The position numbers were made by a program, and so were the translations under genes. Below, piece by piece: positions 27,433-35,347 of a stretch of 64,000 nt of DNA; the first letter of the stretch is position 1, and the number at the start of each line of letters is the position of its first letter. The DNA lies in the IMG/VR virus record IMGVR_UViG_3300024520_000047, positions 124,001 through 188,000 of that record; one strand, 5' to 3'. The DNA is from a virus. The notes beneath the pieces are model-generated. The model was not told the DNA's origin and made no database searches. It was given only the letters and a program-made list of their open reading frames with translations.

Positions 27433-28080
27433 TTATTCTTTAGCATGCATTACAAATAACTTTTCACTTAATTCTTTAGGCAAATCTCTTTTAAGTAACA
27501 TCATTTGTTTTATATTCTTCATATCATCATCAATGAATACTATTTCATCATAACTATGTAATAGTTTTTCTACCACTTCAGCCTTTTTTTCATAATCTGT
27601 TTTAGATTCCAAAGTGGTGGCTCTATTCACATCATTAATAGCAAAAACGTTTTCTCGATTTATACGGTCACCCAAAGGAATTAACTCACCATACTTATCT
27701 TTATACATCAACCAGTCCTTCAAACCCTGATAAACTATATCTTCATTGGACCTTGCGGTTAATATCCCAATTTGATGTCCTTGTTTTATAAAACTATCCA
27801 TTATAGCAAGATTAGCTATTATGGGTTCTGCTTGAGAAATGGACCGTCTAGTTTTTTCTGGGTCAAGAAAATCCCTGTAATCATAATATTTTTTATTTTC
27901 AGGTGTTACATGTTCCAAACCATACTCATAAGGGGTCAATGCTACCTCCTGTTCCTCGTTTGGGAGTTTTCTATAGATATATACCCCAGTGGGTTTTAAG
28001 AGTGTGTCGTCAACATCTAATAAGATTAACCTATTAGTTTTTGCATATTCTATTAAAATTTGTTTTATTAAACTTTTCAT
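27433..28080 (-). CDS. HAD-superfamily phosphatase-like protein
   Basis: The 215-residue protein has all HAD landmarks: the nucleophile motif LLDVDDTLL (Asp22 and Asp24), motif II LTARS (107-111), a lysine around 159-165 and motif IV VFIDDD (181-186). It should remove phosphates, perhaps from nucleic acid ends, as the phosphatase half of T4 polynucleotide kinase does. The first 11 residues, MKSLIKQILIE, form an amphipathic helix ending in L-I-E, like T4 capsid-targeting leaders. It is divergent from the P-loop kinase gene, with a palindromic promoter-like site between them. Confidence 0.75.
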   Translation of the reverse strand: MKSLIKQILIEYAKTNRLILLDVDDTLLKPTGVYIYRKLPNEEQEVALTPYEYGLEHVTPENKKYYDYRDFLDPEKTRRSISQAEPIIANLAIMDSFIKQGHQIGILTARSNEDIVYQGLKDWLMYKDKYGELIPLGDRINRENVFAINDVNRATTLESKTDYEKKAEVVEKLLHSYDEIVFIDDDMKNIKQMMLLKRDLPKELSEKLFVMHAKE

Positions 28081-28100
28081 AAATAATTATAGTTCTACAT

Positions 28101-28116
28101 AATAAATATATTTATT
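28101..28116. promoter_or_regulatory. Perfect palindrome containing the motif on both strands
   Basis: AATAAATATATTTATT is a 16-bp perfect palindrome between the divergent HAD and kinase genes. Each half supplies ATATTTATT to one strand: 7 nt before the kinase ATG and 20 nt before the HAD ATG. It would act as a shared bidirectional promoter or operator. Confidence 0.5.
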
Positions 28117-28123
28117 GTTAGGT

Positions 28124-28777
28124 ATGTTAACAGAACAAATAAATAGAATGAAAAAATTAATGTTGGTTGAAGCCAAAATGGTAACCTTTAGCCAACCAAA
28201 TGGTAATTTTGTTATTTTAGCCGGTGGACCCGGTGCAGGAAAAAGTTACGTTAATCAAAACTTTATAGACTTAAAAGATGTTAAACCATTTAATGTGGAC
28301 AACTATCGTGTAGCGATAGCAAAAAAAATGTGGGGCAGTGATTGGGAAGAAATGATTTCCACCGATGAGGGATATAAAACTATTTTAGATTTAACACACA
28401 CCACTTCTGACCCAAGAAATGTTACAGTTAAATTTTTAAAAAACTTTTTAGAAACTGAAAGAGACCAACCGATTAATGTGGTGTATGACGCTGGTGGGGG
28501 TCAAGAAGAGGTAATGAGAGAAATAATTGGATTGGCAGAAGAAAATGGTTTTATAGTGACTATTGTACATGTAGTTACAGATATAGAAAAAGCTTTGGAG
28601 CGTAACCAACAAAGAGATAGAAGTTTACCCACTGAAATGGTTGTTGATTACCACGATAAAGTTAAATTAGCTGTGGGAAATTTGGTTCCGTTTGTAGATA
28701 ACTATTGGGTTATAGATAACACACAAGATTTAAAAGTAGGTGAGAGAGCAGCCGGAAGAATACACCAGCTTAAGTAG
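28124..28777 (+). CDS. P-loop kinase (zeta-toxin / polynucleotide kinase-like)
   Basis: The 217-residue protein holds Walker A AGGPGAGKSY (about 33-42), a lid region with RNQQRDRS, and a Walker B-like strand NVVYDAG. The overall plan fits zeta-toxin and polynucleotide-kinase P-loop kinases. I chose ATG at 28124; a TTG at 28115 would overlap the palindrome. The N-terminus MLTEQINRMKKLMLVE ends in L-V-E, resembling a capsid-targeting leader. Flanked by two HAD phosphatase-like genes, it resembles T4 Pnk split into separate kinase and phosphatase proteins. Substrate is unknown. Confidence 0.7.
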   Translation: MLTEQINRMKKLMLVEAKMVTFSQPNGNFVILAGGPGAGKSYVNQNFIDLKDVKPFNVDNYRVAIAKKMWGSDWEEMISTDEGYKTILDLTHTTSDPRNVTVKFLKNFLETERDQPINVVYDAGGGQEEVMREIIGLAEENGFIVTIVHVVTDIEKALERNQQRDRSLPTEMVVDYHDKVKLAVGNLVPFVDNYWVIDNTQDLKVGERAAGRIHQLK

Positions 28778-29222
28778 GTATCTTATTAATTTTAATTTTA
28801 ATATCTGGAAAATCATTTAAAACACCTAAAACATCTATAATGTGTTTTTCTTTATCTTCCCAGTACTCTATTTCATTAACTTGTGGATATTTTTTCAATA
28901 ACTCTAAAACTCTTTGACCTTTTGACCTATTACCGTTTTTTCCTTTTATCGGTAAATATTCATCAAAAAAAACTAATCGTGAGTCCAATAAAGTTCTTAA
29001 CTCATCTTCTACATCACTAATCCTATTGGTTAATAGGACCACTTTCGTTTTTCCTACTTGGCTACTTAAATATTCGTTTATATAATCCTCCAACACATCT
29101 TCTTTAGGTTCAAATCTCCATTTTCTTAAACTAAGACTTTCAGGTGTATCCATATATGACCAATCTTCGTCATAAGGTGTTTCAAATAATGTGTCATCAA
29201 AATCAAATAATGATAATTTCAT
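28770..29222 (-). CDS. HAD-superfamily protein of the Swiss-Army-Knife RNA-repair type
   Basis: The 150-residue protein starts MKLSLFDFDDTLFETP with catalytic aspartates at 7 and 9. It has motif II LLTNR (63-67), a lysine in RSKGQR and an acidic motif IV YWEDKEKHI. The DFDDTLFETP...W...W layout is what I recall for the HAD domain of 'Swiss Army Knife' RNA-repair-like proteins. The gene converges on the kinase gene with an 8-nt overlap at their ends. A job in nucleic-acid end repair with the neighbouring kinase is inferred. No ligase gene is in the window. Confidence 0.65.
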   Translation of the reverse strand: MKLSLFDFDDTLFETPYDEDWSYMDTPESLSLRKWRFEPKEDVLEDYINEYLSSQVGKTKVVLLTNRISDVEDELRTLLDSRLVFFDEYLPIKGKNGNRSKGQRVLELLKKYPQVNEIEYWEDKEKHIIDVLGVLNDFPDIKIKINKIPT

Positions 29223-29269
29223 AAAATATATTTAAAAGTTTTAAACAAATATAAGAAAAAAAAGCCAAT

Positions 29270-29294
29270 AAAAAAACCCACAAAGTGGGTTTTT
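29270..29294. terminator. Bidirectional rho-independent terminator
   Basis: AAAACCCACAAAGTGGGTTTTT forms a GC stem (CCCAC/GTGGG) with an AAA loop, with A-run and T-run on either side, so it can work in both directions. In the minus direction it ends the transcript of the 204-residue acidic gene. Confidence 0.85.
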
Positions 29295-29316
29295 AAAATA
29301 AAATAATAACTAATAA

Positions 29317-29931
29317 CTACCATTCATGACTTTGGTCGTAACCCATGTCACTCTTTAGGGAATGTAAATGAGCTTCTAAATCATCTTCTTTTCTTTTATC
29401 TGCACTCTCATCTTTACCATAATTCTTAGTCTCCCTATCCATAGAATCTTCTTCTAATTCTCTTTGTTTATCTATATTTGAATCTACACCGATAACCTTA
29501 CTTTTTCTACCATCAAACTCATCTCTATCACTATGGTCTATATCTGTATAATCTTCATAAATTTCATCTTCTCTAGATAATCCAGTTAAATCATCATCAT
29601 ATGCACCGACTACCCTAGATGGTCTACCATCATAAGTACTCCTATCTGAATGGTCAATTTTCTCATATCCACCTTCACCACACTCTTCTAATTGTTGATT
29701 AAAATCTTGGGTTGTAAAATTATCTTCCGGTGAAAGATTATCACCCATCTCATCACCAAAATTCATCTCTTCTAATTCTTTATCTTCACCCTCCATATAT
29801 CCCTCAACTAATCTTTTGAACTGAGATTCCGTTAATTTAATGTTCTGTGGTTTTTTGCCATAAAAGGTGGGGAGTACTTGGTTATACCCCATACCCTCTA
29901 CTAAATTTGATTTTTTATATTTTAAATTCAT
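29317..29931 (-). CDS. Acidic repeat-containing hypothetical protein
   Basis: The 204-residue protein is highly acidic and hydrophilic. It has an internal repeat: KIDHSDRSTYDGRPSRVVG at about 91 and DIDHSDRDEFDGRKSKVIG at about 132. Two LVEG sequences near the N-terminus (SNLVEGMG, KRLVEGYM) fit the (L/I)xE prohead-protease motif. It follows the sheath gene with its own promoter-like motif and ends before a strong terminator. Unfamiliar; an internal head or core role is possible but unproven. Confidence 0.5.
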   Translation of the reverse strand: MNLKYKKSNLVEGMGYNQVLPTFYGKKPQNIKLTESQFKRLVEGYMEGEDKELEEMNFGDEMGDNLSPEDNFTTQDFNQQLEECGEGGYEKIDHSDRSTYDGRPSRVVGAYDDDLTGLSREDEIYEDYTDIDHSDRDEFDGRKSKVIGVDSNIDKQRELEEDSMDRETKNYGKDESADKRKEDDLEAHLHSLKSDMGYDQSHEW

Positions 29932-29945
29932 TATTTTCCTTTTTT

Positions 29946-29954
29946 AATAAATAT
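29946..29954 (-). promoter_or_regulatory. Putative phage promoter motif (ATATTTATT)
   Basis: Minus-strand ATATTTATT lies 14 nt before the acidic repeat gene, touching the stop codon of the sheath gene. Confidence 0.4.
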
Positions 29955-32900
29955 TATACATTCTCGAAAGATGCTCCCGTTGGTGTTATTAGGAATTCAA
30001 TATCAATGAATTCAAGGGACCTTGTAGGTTTAATATAAATCTTACCCTCTAATGTGTTCTGGTCAATTAATTGTGGGTCATCAGAAACAACAACTCTAAA
30101 GTCAGTTAATCCTCGTTCTCTTCTAATCGAATCTAATATTGGGTTTACCAAGTCTAAGAATTCGTTTCTAACTTGTTCATCGTTTTGTTCAAACAATAAT
30201 TTAACTGCCACAGCCGAAATAAGTTTTCTAGCTTGTAATAACAATCTTCTAACATTAATTCGGTCAAGTGCGGATTGTCTACTTTGTAGTGTTTTATTAC
30301 CCCAGATAATAGTACCTACGTCTGAATATGTAGCAATTGGATTAATTCTACCTTGATAAAGAGTGTCCCTTTCATCTAAAGTTAATTTCTTTCTAGCTTT
30401 AACCGCGTTTACAATACCTCTAGTATATCCAGCAGATGCAAACCAAGGGAATGAAATATTATCAGTTAATGCGATATTTCTCATAACGTCATATGTTGCT
30501 GGTAACCACACCCTTGTATTATTTTCTTGGTCATTATACTGAACCCAAGGATAATAAGTGGCGGTATAGTTAGAGTCTATTCCAGTAATATCTAAATTAT
30601 CTACCGCTTCAGTAGCTTGGATAATATTAGTAGGGTCTGTCGGGGTTGATACAAATAAATTGTAATCTGGTGTTGTTGTAATATACAACGAATCCGCTCT
30701 TTCACTTTCAATCATATCTATAGTTTCCTCTACTAGGTTACTATTAGTAGTATAATCAATACCGGGAGTCGCGAATACATTTATGTTAACCGCTTCAGGG
30801 TTTCTAAATGTTCTTATACCAAAGTAATAAGAATAATAATCTGTAGTTGCAAAATAACCAGACTCACCCCAAGGTGTTTCACTTAATAATTTAAACGAAC
30901 CATCTCCAGAGGCGTTAGGGAATTGTGTGGAAACACAAGCTCCATTTAAAAATCCTGATTTACCTCTAATATATTGGTCACTATTACTTCTGTATTTTCT
31001 GTAAATATCCCAACCATCGAAACCACCATATGGTGCTAATGTAAATTTCCTAGCTTGAATTTTGTAGTATGGGTCATTCATTGCTGTTGGTTCACTACGG
31101 AAAGCTGCGGCTCCAACCTCGAACTGATTTTCAGTTGCCGTTGTTCCAGTTGGTCCACAATTTTTACATAATGTTGTAATACATAATTCACCCAGTGTGT
31201 TTGAACACGTAGCCCCACTATCTAAGTGGAATCCTGGTGTTATACAACTCCAGTCATCACCATCTAAATCAGAACAAGTGTTAGTGGCGGGTTGTTTTCC
31301 TTTGTATTGGAAGAAGTCATCATCATAAGCTGAAGGTTCACTGTCTGAAAGACCTAAATAAACTCTTCTTATTTTATCACCAGAACTAGTTGTTGTATTA
31401 TCAGCAGATGAACTTAAAGCGAATGGTGGGTTCCATATTGTCTCACCTGGTGTGTTATATGCTGTTTTATAATAAACTGTTGGACTTTGTTGTGCCCCAT
31501 ATTGTCTAGTTGTGTAACCCTCAAAACCACAAGGTACAGCATCATATCTGTTAACATCGAGTTCTTGTTCTGGGTCCACATCTACCATGATGTATTTACT
31601 TCTTAATTCATATTCACCATTAGCTGTCCCAACCTTTACACCAACGTAAGAATTATTGTTAAGGTCCATACTACATCTAGTGAATTTCTCTAACACTGTA
31701 GGTGAAGCGTCTGTGTCGTAATAATCTCTAACTAAAATATCAAATTCTTTTCTTTCAAAACTAATGTTGATGATTGAAATTTTAACTGCCGTATTAGCTG
31801 CATTTCCATCAGCTATGGATATACACCTAAATAATTTATAAACTTTATTACCACGTAACTCAGATACTAAGTATGGGGTAGCTGGTGTTTGCCATTGTTC
31901 CTGATAAAAAGCAATGGTGTTTGTATTTGGTGTTGCTCTATATGCTGGTAAATCAATTAAATTACAATTAAGTCCTTTAATGTACCCTTTATTATAAGCA
32001 TATGTTAACATATTTGGGTACGATTCCTCTACGAATACGGGAACCTTCTCCATATCTTTATCAAATGGTTGTATTCCAAATACTCGTTTTAAATAATTTC
32101 TATTAGTTGGTGACATTGAGGTTTCAAACCTAAACATGTCCCCATCTATATCTGTTACATCAATTCCAAAAGTTGCAAATGGATTTGTAGCTATATCACC
32201 AAAAGTACTTCCCGTACACACCATTGAAACATCAGTAGCTCCAGTGACTTGATACACTGGACCACCAGAAGATAGTGTACTTTCACCCCTAGACCTTAAT
32301 GTTGCAACTACTAAATCATCATAATTACAATAGGTTTGTCCTGTAAATAAAGTATACGAAAAATCTGTAAGACCAGAATACAATGTGGTGTCCGCACTTG
32401 TACTTAAATCTGTGACGTTGGTCGGATTAACACCGATACTTAAAGCAAATCCAGTATAGGAATCAGTTCCTGGTATATTATCGAAGAAAGTGTACAACCA
32501 AGGGTCGTTAAGGTCATCACAATAATCACTACATAGTGAACCTAAGCGAGCTGTTGTGGTTGCACTATATGTTGGATAATATGTTGATGTTATGACTGTT
32601 CCATTATCTTCAGCAAATGCTCCACCCGTTCCTACATAATTACATCCCCAAGAATATGCTATAGATGCTCCAGTTAATGTTTGAAAACATGGTGTTCCTC
32701 CAGTTGCACATGTAAATGGATGTGTAAATGTATTATATGCAGCTTTAAGTAAAACATCTAATTCTGCACTTAAAGTCGTAGTACTACCATCTGTTTTTTT
32801 AATGTTAGTATTTAATTTTGATAAGATTGGGCCTGGTAATGAAGAACCAGCATCTACAAATGAGGTATCACCAAAAACACTCCCACCAGAATAAACAGTA

Positions 32901-33382
32901 TCGATAGTTCCAATATTAACATTAGCTGAACTTCCCGTTGTACTTTCCCAAGTCGTTCCGGGATTACAAGTATCACCACTAAAATCAGCACTAGTTAAAG
33001 TACTCATACACTGAGTTCTTATACTATCACAATCTACATTTCCAATAGTCGTAATGGACCAAGATGGTCCCGCGTCATATCCTGAGTAACCTAATACCCT
33101 AGTTATAAATAATTGATTTGATTGTTGTAAATATGCTTTTGCAATGTATGATAATTCATATTTGGGTATTTGTGTACCTACAAATTTTTCCGGACTAAGT
33201 CCACCAAAGTAGGTTTGGTACTCACCGTATGAACTAATAAAAATAGGTTCAAAAGCAGGACCTTGTAAGGTTTCACCCGCAATACCTAATGTCGTCACAC
33301 CCACACTTTGGGCGACGAAACTTAAATCTTTCTCCGAAGTGTAAACTCCAGGTGAAACAAATACTTTAGACTCTGATGCCAT
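29954..33382 (-). CDS. Tail sheath protein, gp18-like, with large insertions
   Basis: The protein has sheath hallmarks at both ends: FVSPGVYTSEKDLSF near the start, GYSGYDAGPSWS, and a C-terminus containing NVRRLLLQARKLISAV, then RERGLTDFRVVVSDDP and a final DIEFLITPTG. The sheath contracts to drive the tube into the cell. It is 1142 residues against 659 for T4 gp18. The excess is in the front and middle (about 110-800), which is rich in Cys, Thr, Ser and Gly (for example QCMSTLTSADFSGDTC) and probably faces outward. An ATATTTATA motif is 41 nt before the ATG. Confidence 0.88.
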   Translation of the reverse strand: MASESKVFVSPGVYTSEKDLSFVAQSVGVTTLGIAGETLQGPAFEPIFISSYGEYQTYFGGLSPEKFVGTQIPKYELSYIAKAYLQQSNQLFITRVLGYSGYDAGPSWSITTIGNVDCDSIRTQCMSTLTSADFSGDTCNPGTTWESTTGSSANVNIGTIDTVYSGGSVFGDTSFVDAGSSLPGPILSKLNTNIKKTDGSTTTLSAELDVLLKAAYNTFTHPFTCATGGTPCFQTLTGASIAYSWGCNYVGTGGAFAEDNGTVITSTYYPTYSATTTARLGSLCSDYCDDLNDPWLYTFFDNIPGTDSYTGFALSIGVNPTNVTDLSTSADTTLYSGLTDFSYTLFTGQTYCNYDDLVVATLRSRGESTLSSGGPVYQVTGATDVSMVCTGSTFGDIATNPFATFGIDVTDIDGDMFRFETSMSPTNRNYLKRVFGIQPFDKDMEKVPVFVEESYPNMLTYAYNKGYIKGLNCNLIDLPAYRATPNTNTIAFYQEQWQTPATPYLVSELRGNKVYKLFRCISIADGNAANTAVKISIINISFERKEFDILVRDYYDTDASPTVLEKFTRCSMDLNNNSYVGVKVGTANGEYELRSKYIMVDVDPEQELDVNRYDAVPCGFEGYTTRQYGAQQSPTVYYKTAYNTPGETIWNPPFALSSSADNTTTSSGDKIRRVYLGLSDSEPSAYDDDFFQYKGKQPATNTCSDLDGDDWSCITPGFHLDSGATCSNTLGELCITTLCKNCGPTGTTATENQFEVGAAAFRSEPTAMNDPYYKIQARKFTLAPYGGFDGWDIYRKYRSNSDQYIRGKSGFLNGACVSTQFPNASGDGSFKLLSETPWGESGYFATTDYYSYYFGIRTFRNPEAVNINVFATPGIDYTTNSNLVEETIDMIESERADSLYITTTPDYNLFVSTPTDPTNIIQATEAVDNLDITGIDSNYTATYYPWVQYNDQENNTRVWLPATYDVMRNIALTDNISFPWFASAGYTRGIVNAVKARKKLTLDERDTLYQGRINPIATYSDVGTIIWGNKTLQSRQSALDRINVRRLLLQARKLISAVAVKLLFEQNDEQVRNEFLDLVNPILDSIRRERGLTDFRVVVSDDPQLIDQNTLEGKIYIKPTRSLEFIDIEFLITPTGASFENV

Positions 33383-33423
33383 TGTTTTTAAATTTTTCTA
33401 TTGTTGTGTTATTTTATTTTTTA

Positions 33424-33432
33424 TATAAATAT
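33424..33432 (-). promoter_or_regulatory. Putative phage promoter motif (ATATTTATA)
   Basis: Exact minus-strand ATATTTATA, 41 nt before the sheath ATG, leaving an A-rich leader typical of the other structural genes here. Confidence 0.5.
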
Positions 33433-33494
33433 AATCTCTAAACCCAAAAGATTATAGGTATTAGACCTATTATTAGGTTGTGTAGGAAAAAAAA

Positions 33495-33524
33495 CATACT
33501 TTTTTCATACTTATATATAGTATG
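33495..33524 (+). promoter_or_regulatory. Operator-like repeats over the RHH gene start
   Basis: CATACT occurs at 33495 and again at 33506, 11 bp apart (one helical turn). The second copy forms an inverted repeat CATACT-TATATAT-AGTATG (33506-33524) whose last three bases are the start codon of the small ribbon-helix-helix-like gene. Such arrays are typical sites for this repressor type, so the protein may regulate itself. Another inverted repeat, ATAGGT-N5-ACCTAT, is at 33454-33470. Confidence 0.4.
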
Positions 33525-33680
33525 AGTGTCCATAGAACAAAAAATATCAAAATTACACCTAGTTCTCACAAAATCTTAAAAAACTATTGTGAAAAGAATG
33601 GTTTAAAGATGTTTGCTTTTGTGGAAAAAATAATAAGGGAAAAGTGTATCCCTAAAAAAGACATATACGGAGATACCTAA
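33522..33680 (+). CDS. Small ribbon-helix-helix-like protein
   Basis: This 52-residue gene fills the largest apparent gap. The sequence NIKITPSSHKILKNYCEKNG, then LKMFAFVEKIIREK has a beta strand, helix, turn, helix plan like ribbon-helix-helix repressors (residues about 7-42). It overlaps the end of the convergent gp15-like gene by 4 nt. The start is covered by an inverted repeat, which would suit autorepression. It is too short for certainty, but the fold pattern, codon use and fit to the gap support a real gene. Confidence 0.6.
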   Translation: MSVHRTKNIKITPSSHKILKNYCEKNGLKMFAFVEKIIREKCIPKKDIYGDT

Positions 33681-34765
33681 CTAATATGTATCCCTAACAC
33701 CAGCGTTTTAGGATAACCAGAAGGTAAACAACATACAGCAAATTCTACAGAATCTCCCCGTGAAACATCAAACTGACCTATGTTACTTGTTAGTATAGTA
33801 CCATTTACTGTAACCACATAACTATCAACATTGTCTGCTTCTAAAATTTCTATTCTACCATTATAGTCAAAAGTCTTTGTAAGACTTAATCCTGTACCTA
33901 CAGTAAAATTTAATGTTTCAGTAAAACTTTCAGGGCTATCACCTACTGGTTGTAACCTCCTTTTTTTGTTTTTGGTACCCACTTCAAAAAGACCAACCTT
34001 TCTAGTGATTGCTGGTGTTACTACAAATTCTTCTTCATCTATTAAAAATCCCTGTAGTTGTAAGGTGTAATTTTGACTATAAAATTTTCTTTTCTCTAAA
34101 TCAGACATTTGACTTTCGTCACTAATACTGTCTAGTACTATTGGTATGTAGTGTCCCTTCACGAAAGTGTAGGCTTGTCTAGAGGTAAAGGTTTGCATTA
34201 TCACTTTATTAAACCTATTTAATTCACGCATTCTATTACACACAATTTTCAAATCATAAACTATATCAACAGGTACTGGTTGTGGAATTTTATACAGGTC
34301 CATCCCTTTTCTTTGACCGTCCCACGTCGGAACTTTTGCATAATGAAATGCTCTTCTATCTGGTATAGTGTAATTTAAAGCTGGGTTAGTCCCATACTGT
34401 ACATCAGGTCTTCTTATTACCACAAGAAAAGGTATCTCAGGATTTAAATCTTTATCTGAAAAAGACCAAGTATCTGTAAACTCCGCCCATCGTTGTAATG
34501 TTAAAATTTGGTCTACAAACGAAATTGCTTTTCCATTAATAGTAATCCTTAATCTATCTTTTACGAAATCTATCATACCCAAATCTAAATCTTCGTGTAA
34601 AACACTTTTTGGTAAAAAAGTACCGTCCTCACTAATAAACTCAGCGAGTTGTCTTCTTCGTACAGGTGTAGACGCCCCATCATACCCAGAAGGATAGTGT
34701 GGTTGATTCCTCACTACAGGGTATATATTTAAAGATTTTTTTATTTTTTTATTAATTTTACCCAT
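33677..34765 (-). CDS. Tail completion / sheath terminator protein, gp15-like
   Basis: The 362-residue protein shares the layout of T4 gp15 rather than its exact sequence: a central PVPVDIVYDLKIVCNRMRELNRF (T4: PIKMIYELSIFTRYEDDMFQ) and a later KFYSQNYTLQLQGFLIDEE (T4: RRIEWSLTFEVNGWMYPP). T4 gp15 caps the tail and joins it to the neck. A C-terminal beta extension of about 100 residues is added. It follows the gp14-like gene by 2 nt, matching T4 order 14-15-18 with sheath downstream. Confidence 0.55.
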   Translation of the reverse strand: MGKINKKIKKSLNIYPVVRNQPHYPSGYDGASTPVRRRQLAEFISEDGTFLPKSVLHEDLDLGMIDFVKDRLRITINGKAISFVDQILTLQRWAEFTDTWSFSDKDLNPEIPFLVVIRRPDVQYGTNPALNYTIPDRRAFHYAKVPTWDGQRKGMDLYKIPQPVPVDIVYDLKIVCNRMRELNRFNKVIMQTFTSRQAYTFVKGHYIPIVLDSISDESQMSDLEKRKFYSQNYTLQLQGFLIDEEEFVVTPAITRKVGLFEVGTKNKKRRLQPVGDSPESFTETLNFTVGTGLSLTKTFDYNGRIEILEADNVDSYVVTVNGTILTSNIGQFDVSRGDSVEFAVCCLPSGYPKTLVLGIHIS

Positions 34766-34767
34766 AA

Positions 34768-35283
34768 TTAAATTCCGTTAAATTCATCTTCACTAGTAGG
34801 CACACAAACTATTGTTCTATAAAATCCTTTGTATCCAGCTATTGTATGTGCATTATCACTAGTTATCTTTCCATCATTAGCTACTGTAAAATATCTGGTA
34901 ACATCTTCAGTTTCAGGATAACCTATATAATCCCCATACTTAATGTCAATATTTAATTCTTCTAAATGTTTAATATATACCCCCAAAGTTAAATTACCAT
35001 TTTCAACATATCTCATTATACCATTACCGTAGGATTCATTAGTGGGTCCCGCAATTGTTACCATCCCATTAAATTCTACTGGGGGGTAAAACCTAATTTC
35101 TTCAGGTTTAGCTTCACCATACACATTATCAGTTTTAGTTTTAGATACATCAACACTAAATAAAACCAAAGTAAAATTTAAATTACCGTGCACATATTCC
35201 ATACCTAAAGATTCATGTAATTTAAAATCTTCAGAACCAAAAAACTTATTTATTCGAGTTATAGGTACACGTTTATTGCTCAT
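34768..35283 (-). CDS. Neck protein, gp14-like
   Basis: This 171-residue protein is placed as gp14-like on position and one matching segment: IKYGDYIGYPETEDVTRYF parallels the T4 GDLIYFPMDNSLFEI region. T4 gp14 is 256 residues and joins head to tail together with gp13. The rest of the sequence is not diagnostic. An exact ATATTTATA motif lies 17 nt before the ATG, and the gp15-like gene follows after 2 nt, so the two form an operon. Confidence 0.5.
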   Translation of the reverse strand: MSNKRVPITRINKFFGSEDFKLHESLGMEYVHGNLNFTLVLFSVDVSKTKTDNVYGEAKPEEIRFYPPVEFNGMVTIAGPTNESYGNGIMRYVENGNLTLGVYIKHLEELNIDIKYGDYIGYPETEDVTRYFTVANDGKITSDNAHTIAGYKGFYRTIVCVPTSEDEFNGI

Positions 35284-35300
35284 ATGTTTTGTTTCTTATT

Positions 35301-35309
35301 TATAAATAT
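35301..35309 (-). promoter_or_regulatory. Putative phage promoter motif (ATATTTATA)
   Basis: Exact minus-strand ATATTTATA, 17 nt before the gp14-like ATG. The plus-strand SNF2 helicase gene diverges from the same gap. Confidence 0.5.
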
Positions 35310-35347
35310 CATAATTTTACTTATATTTTTATATAAAACTATATGGT

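Noticed and set aside
28115-28123. TTG start giving three extra residues to the kinase
   Set aside because: It would overlap the palindrome; the ATG at 28124 gives a natural leader with the L-V-E ending.
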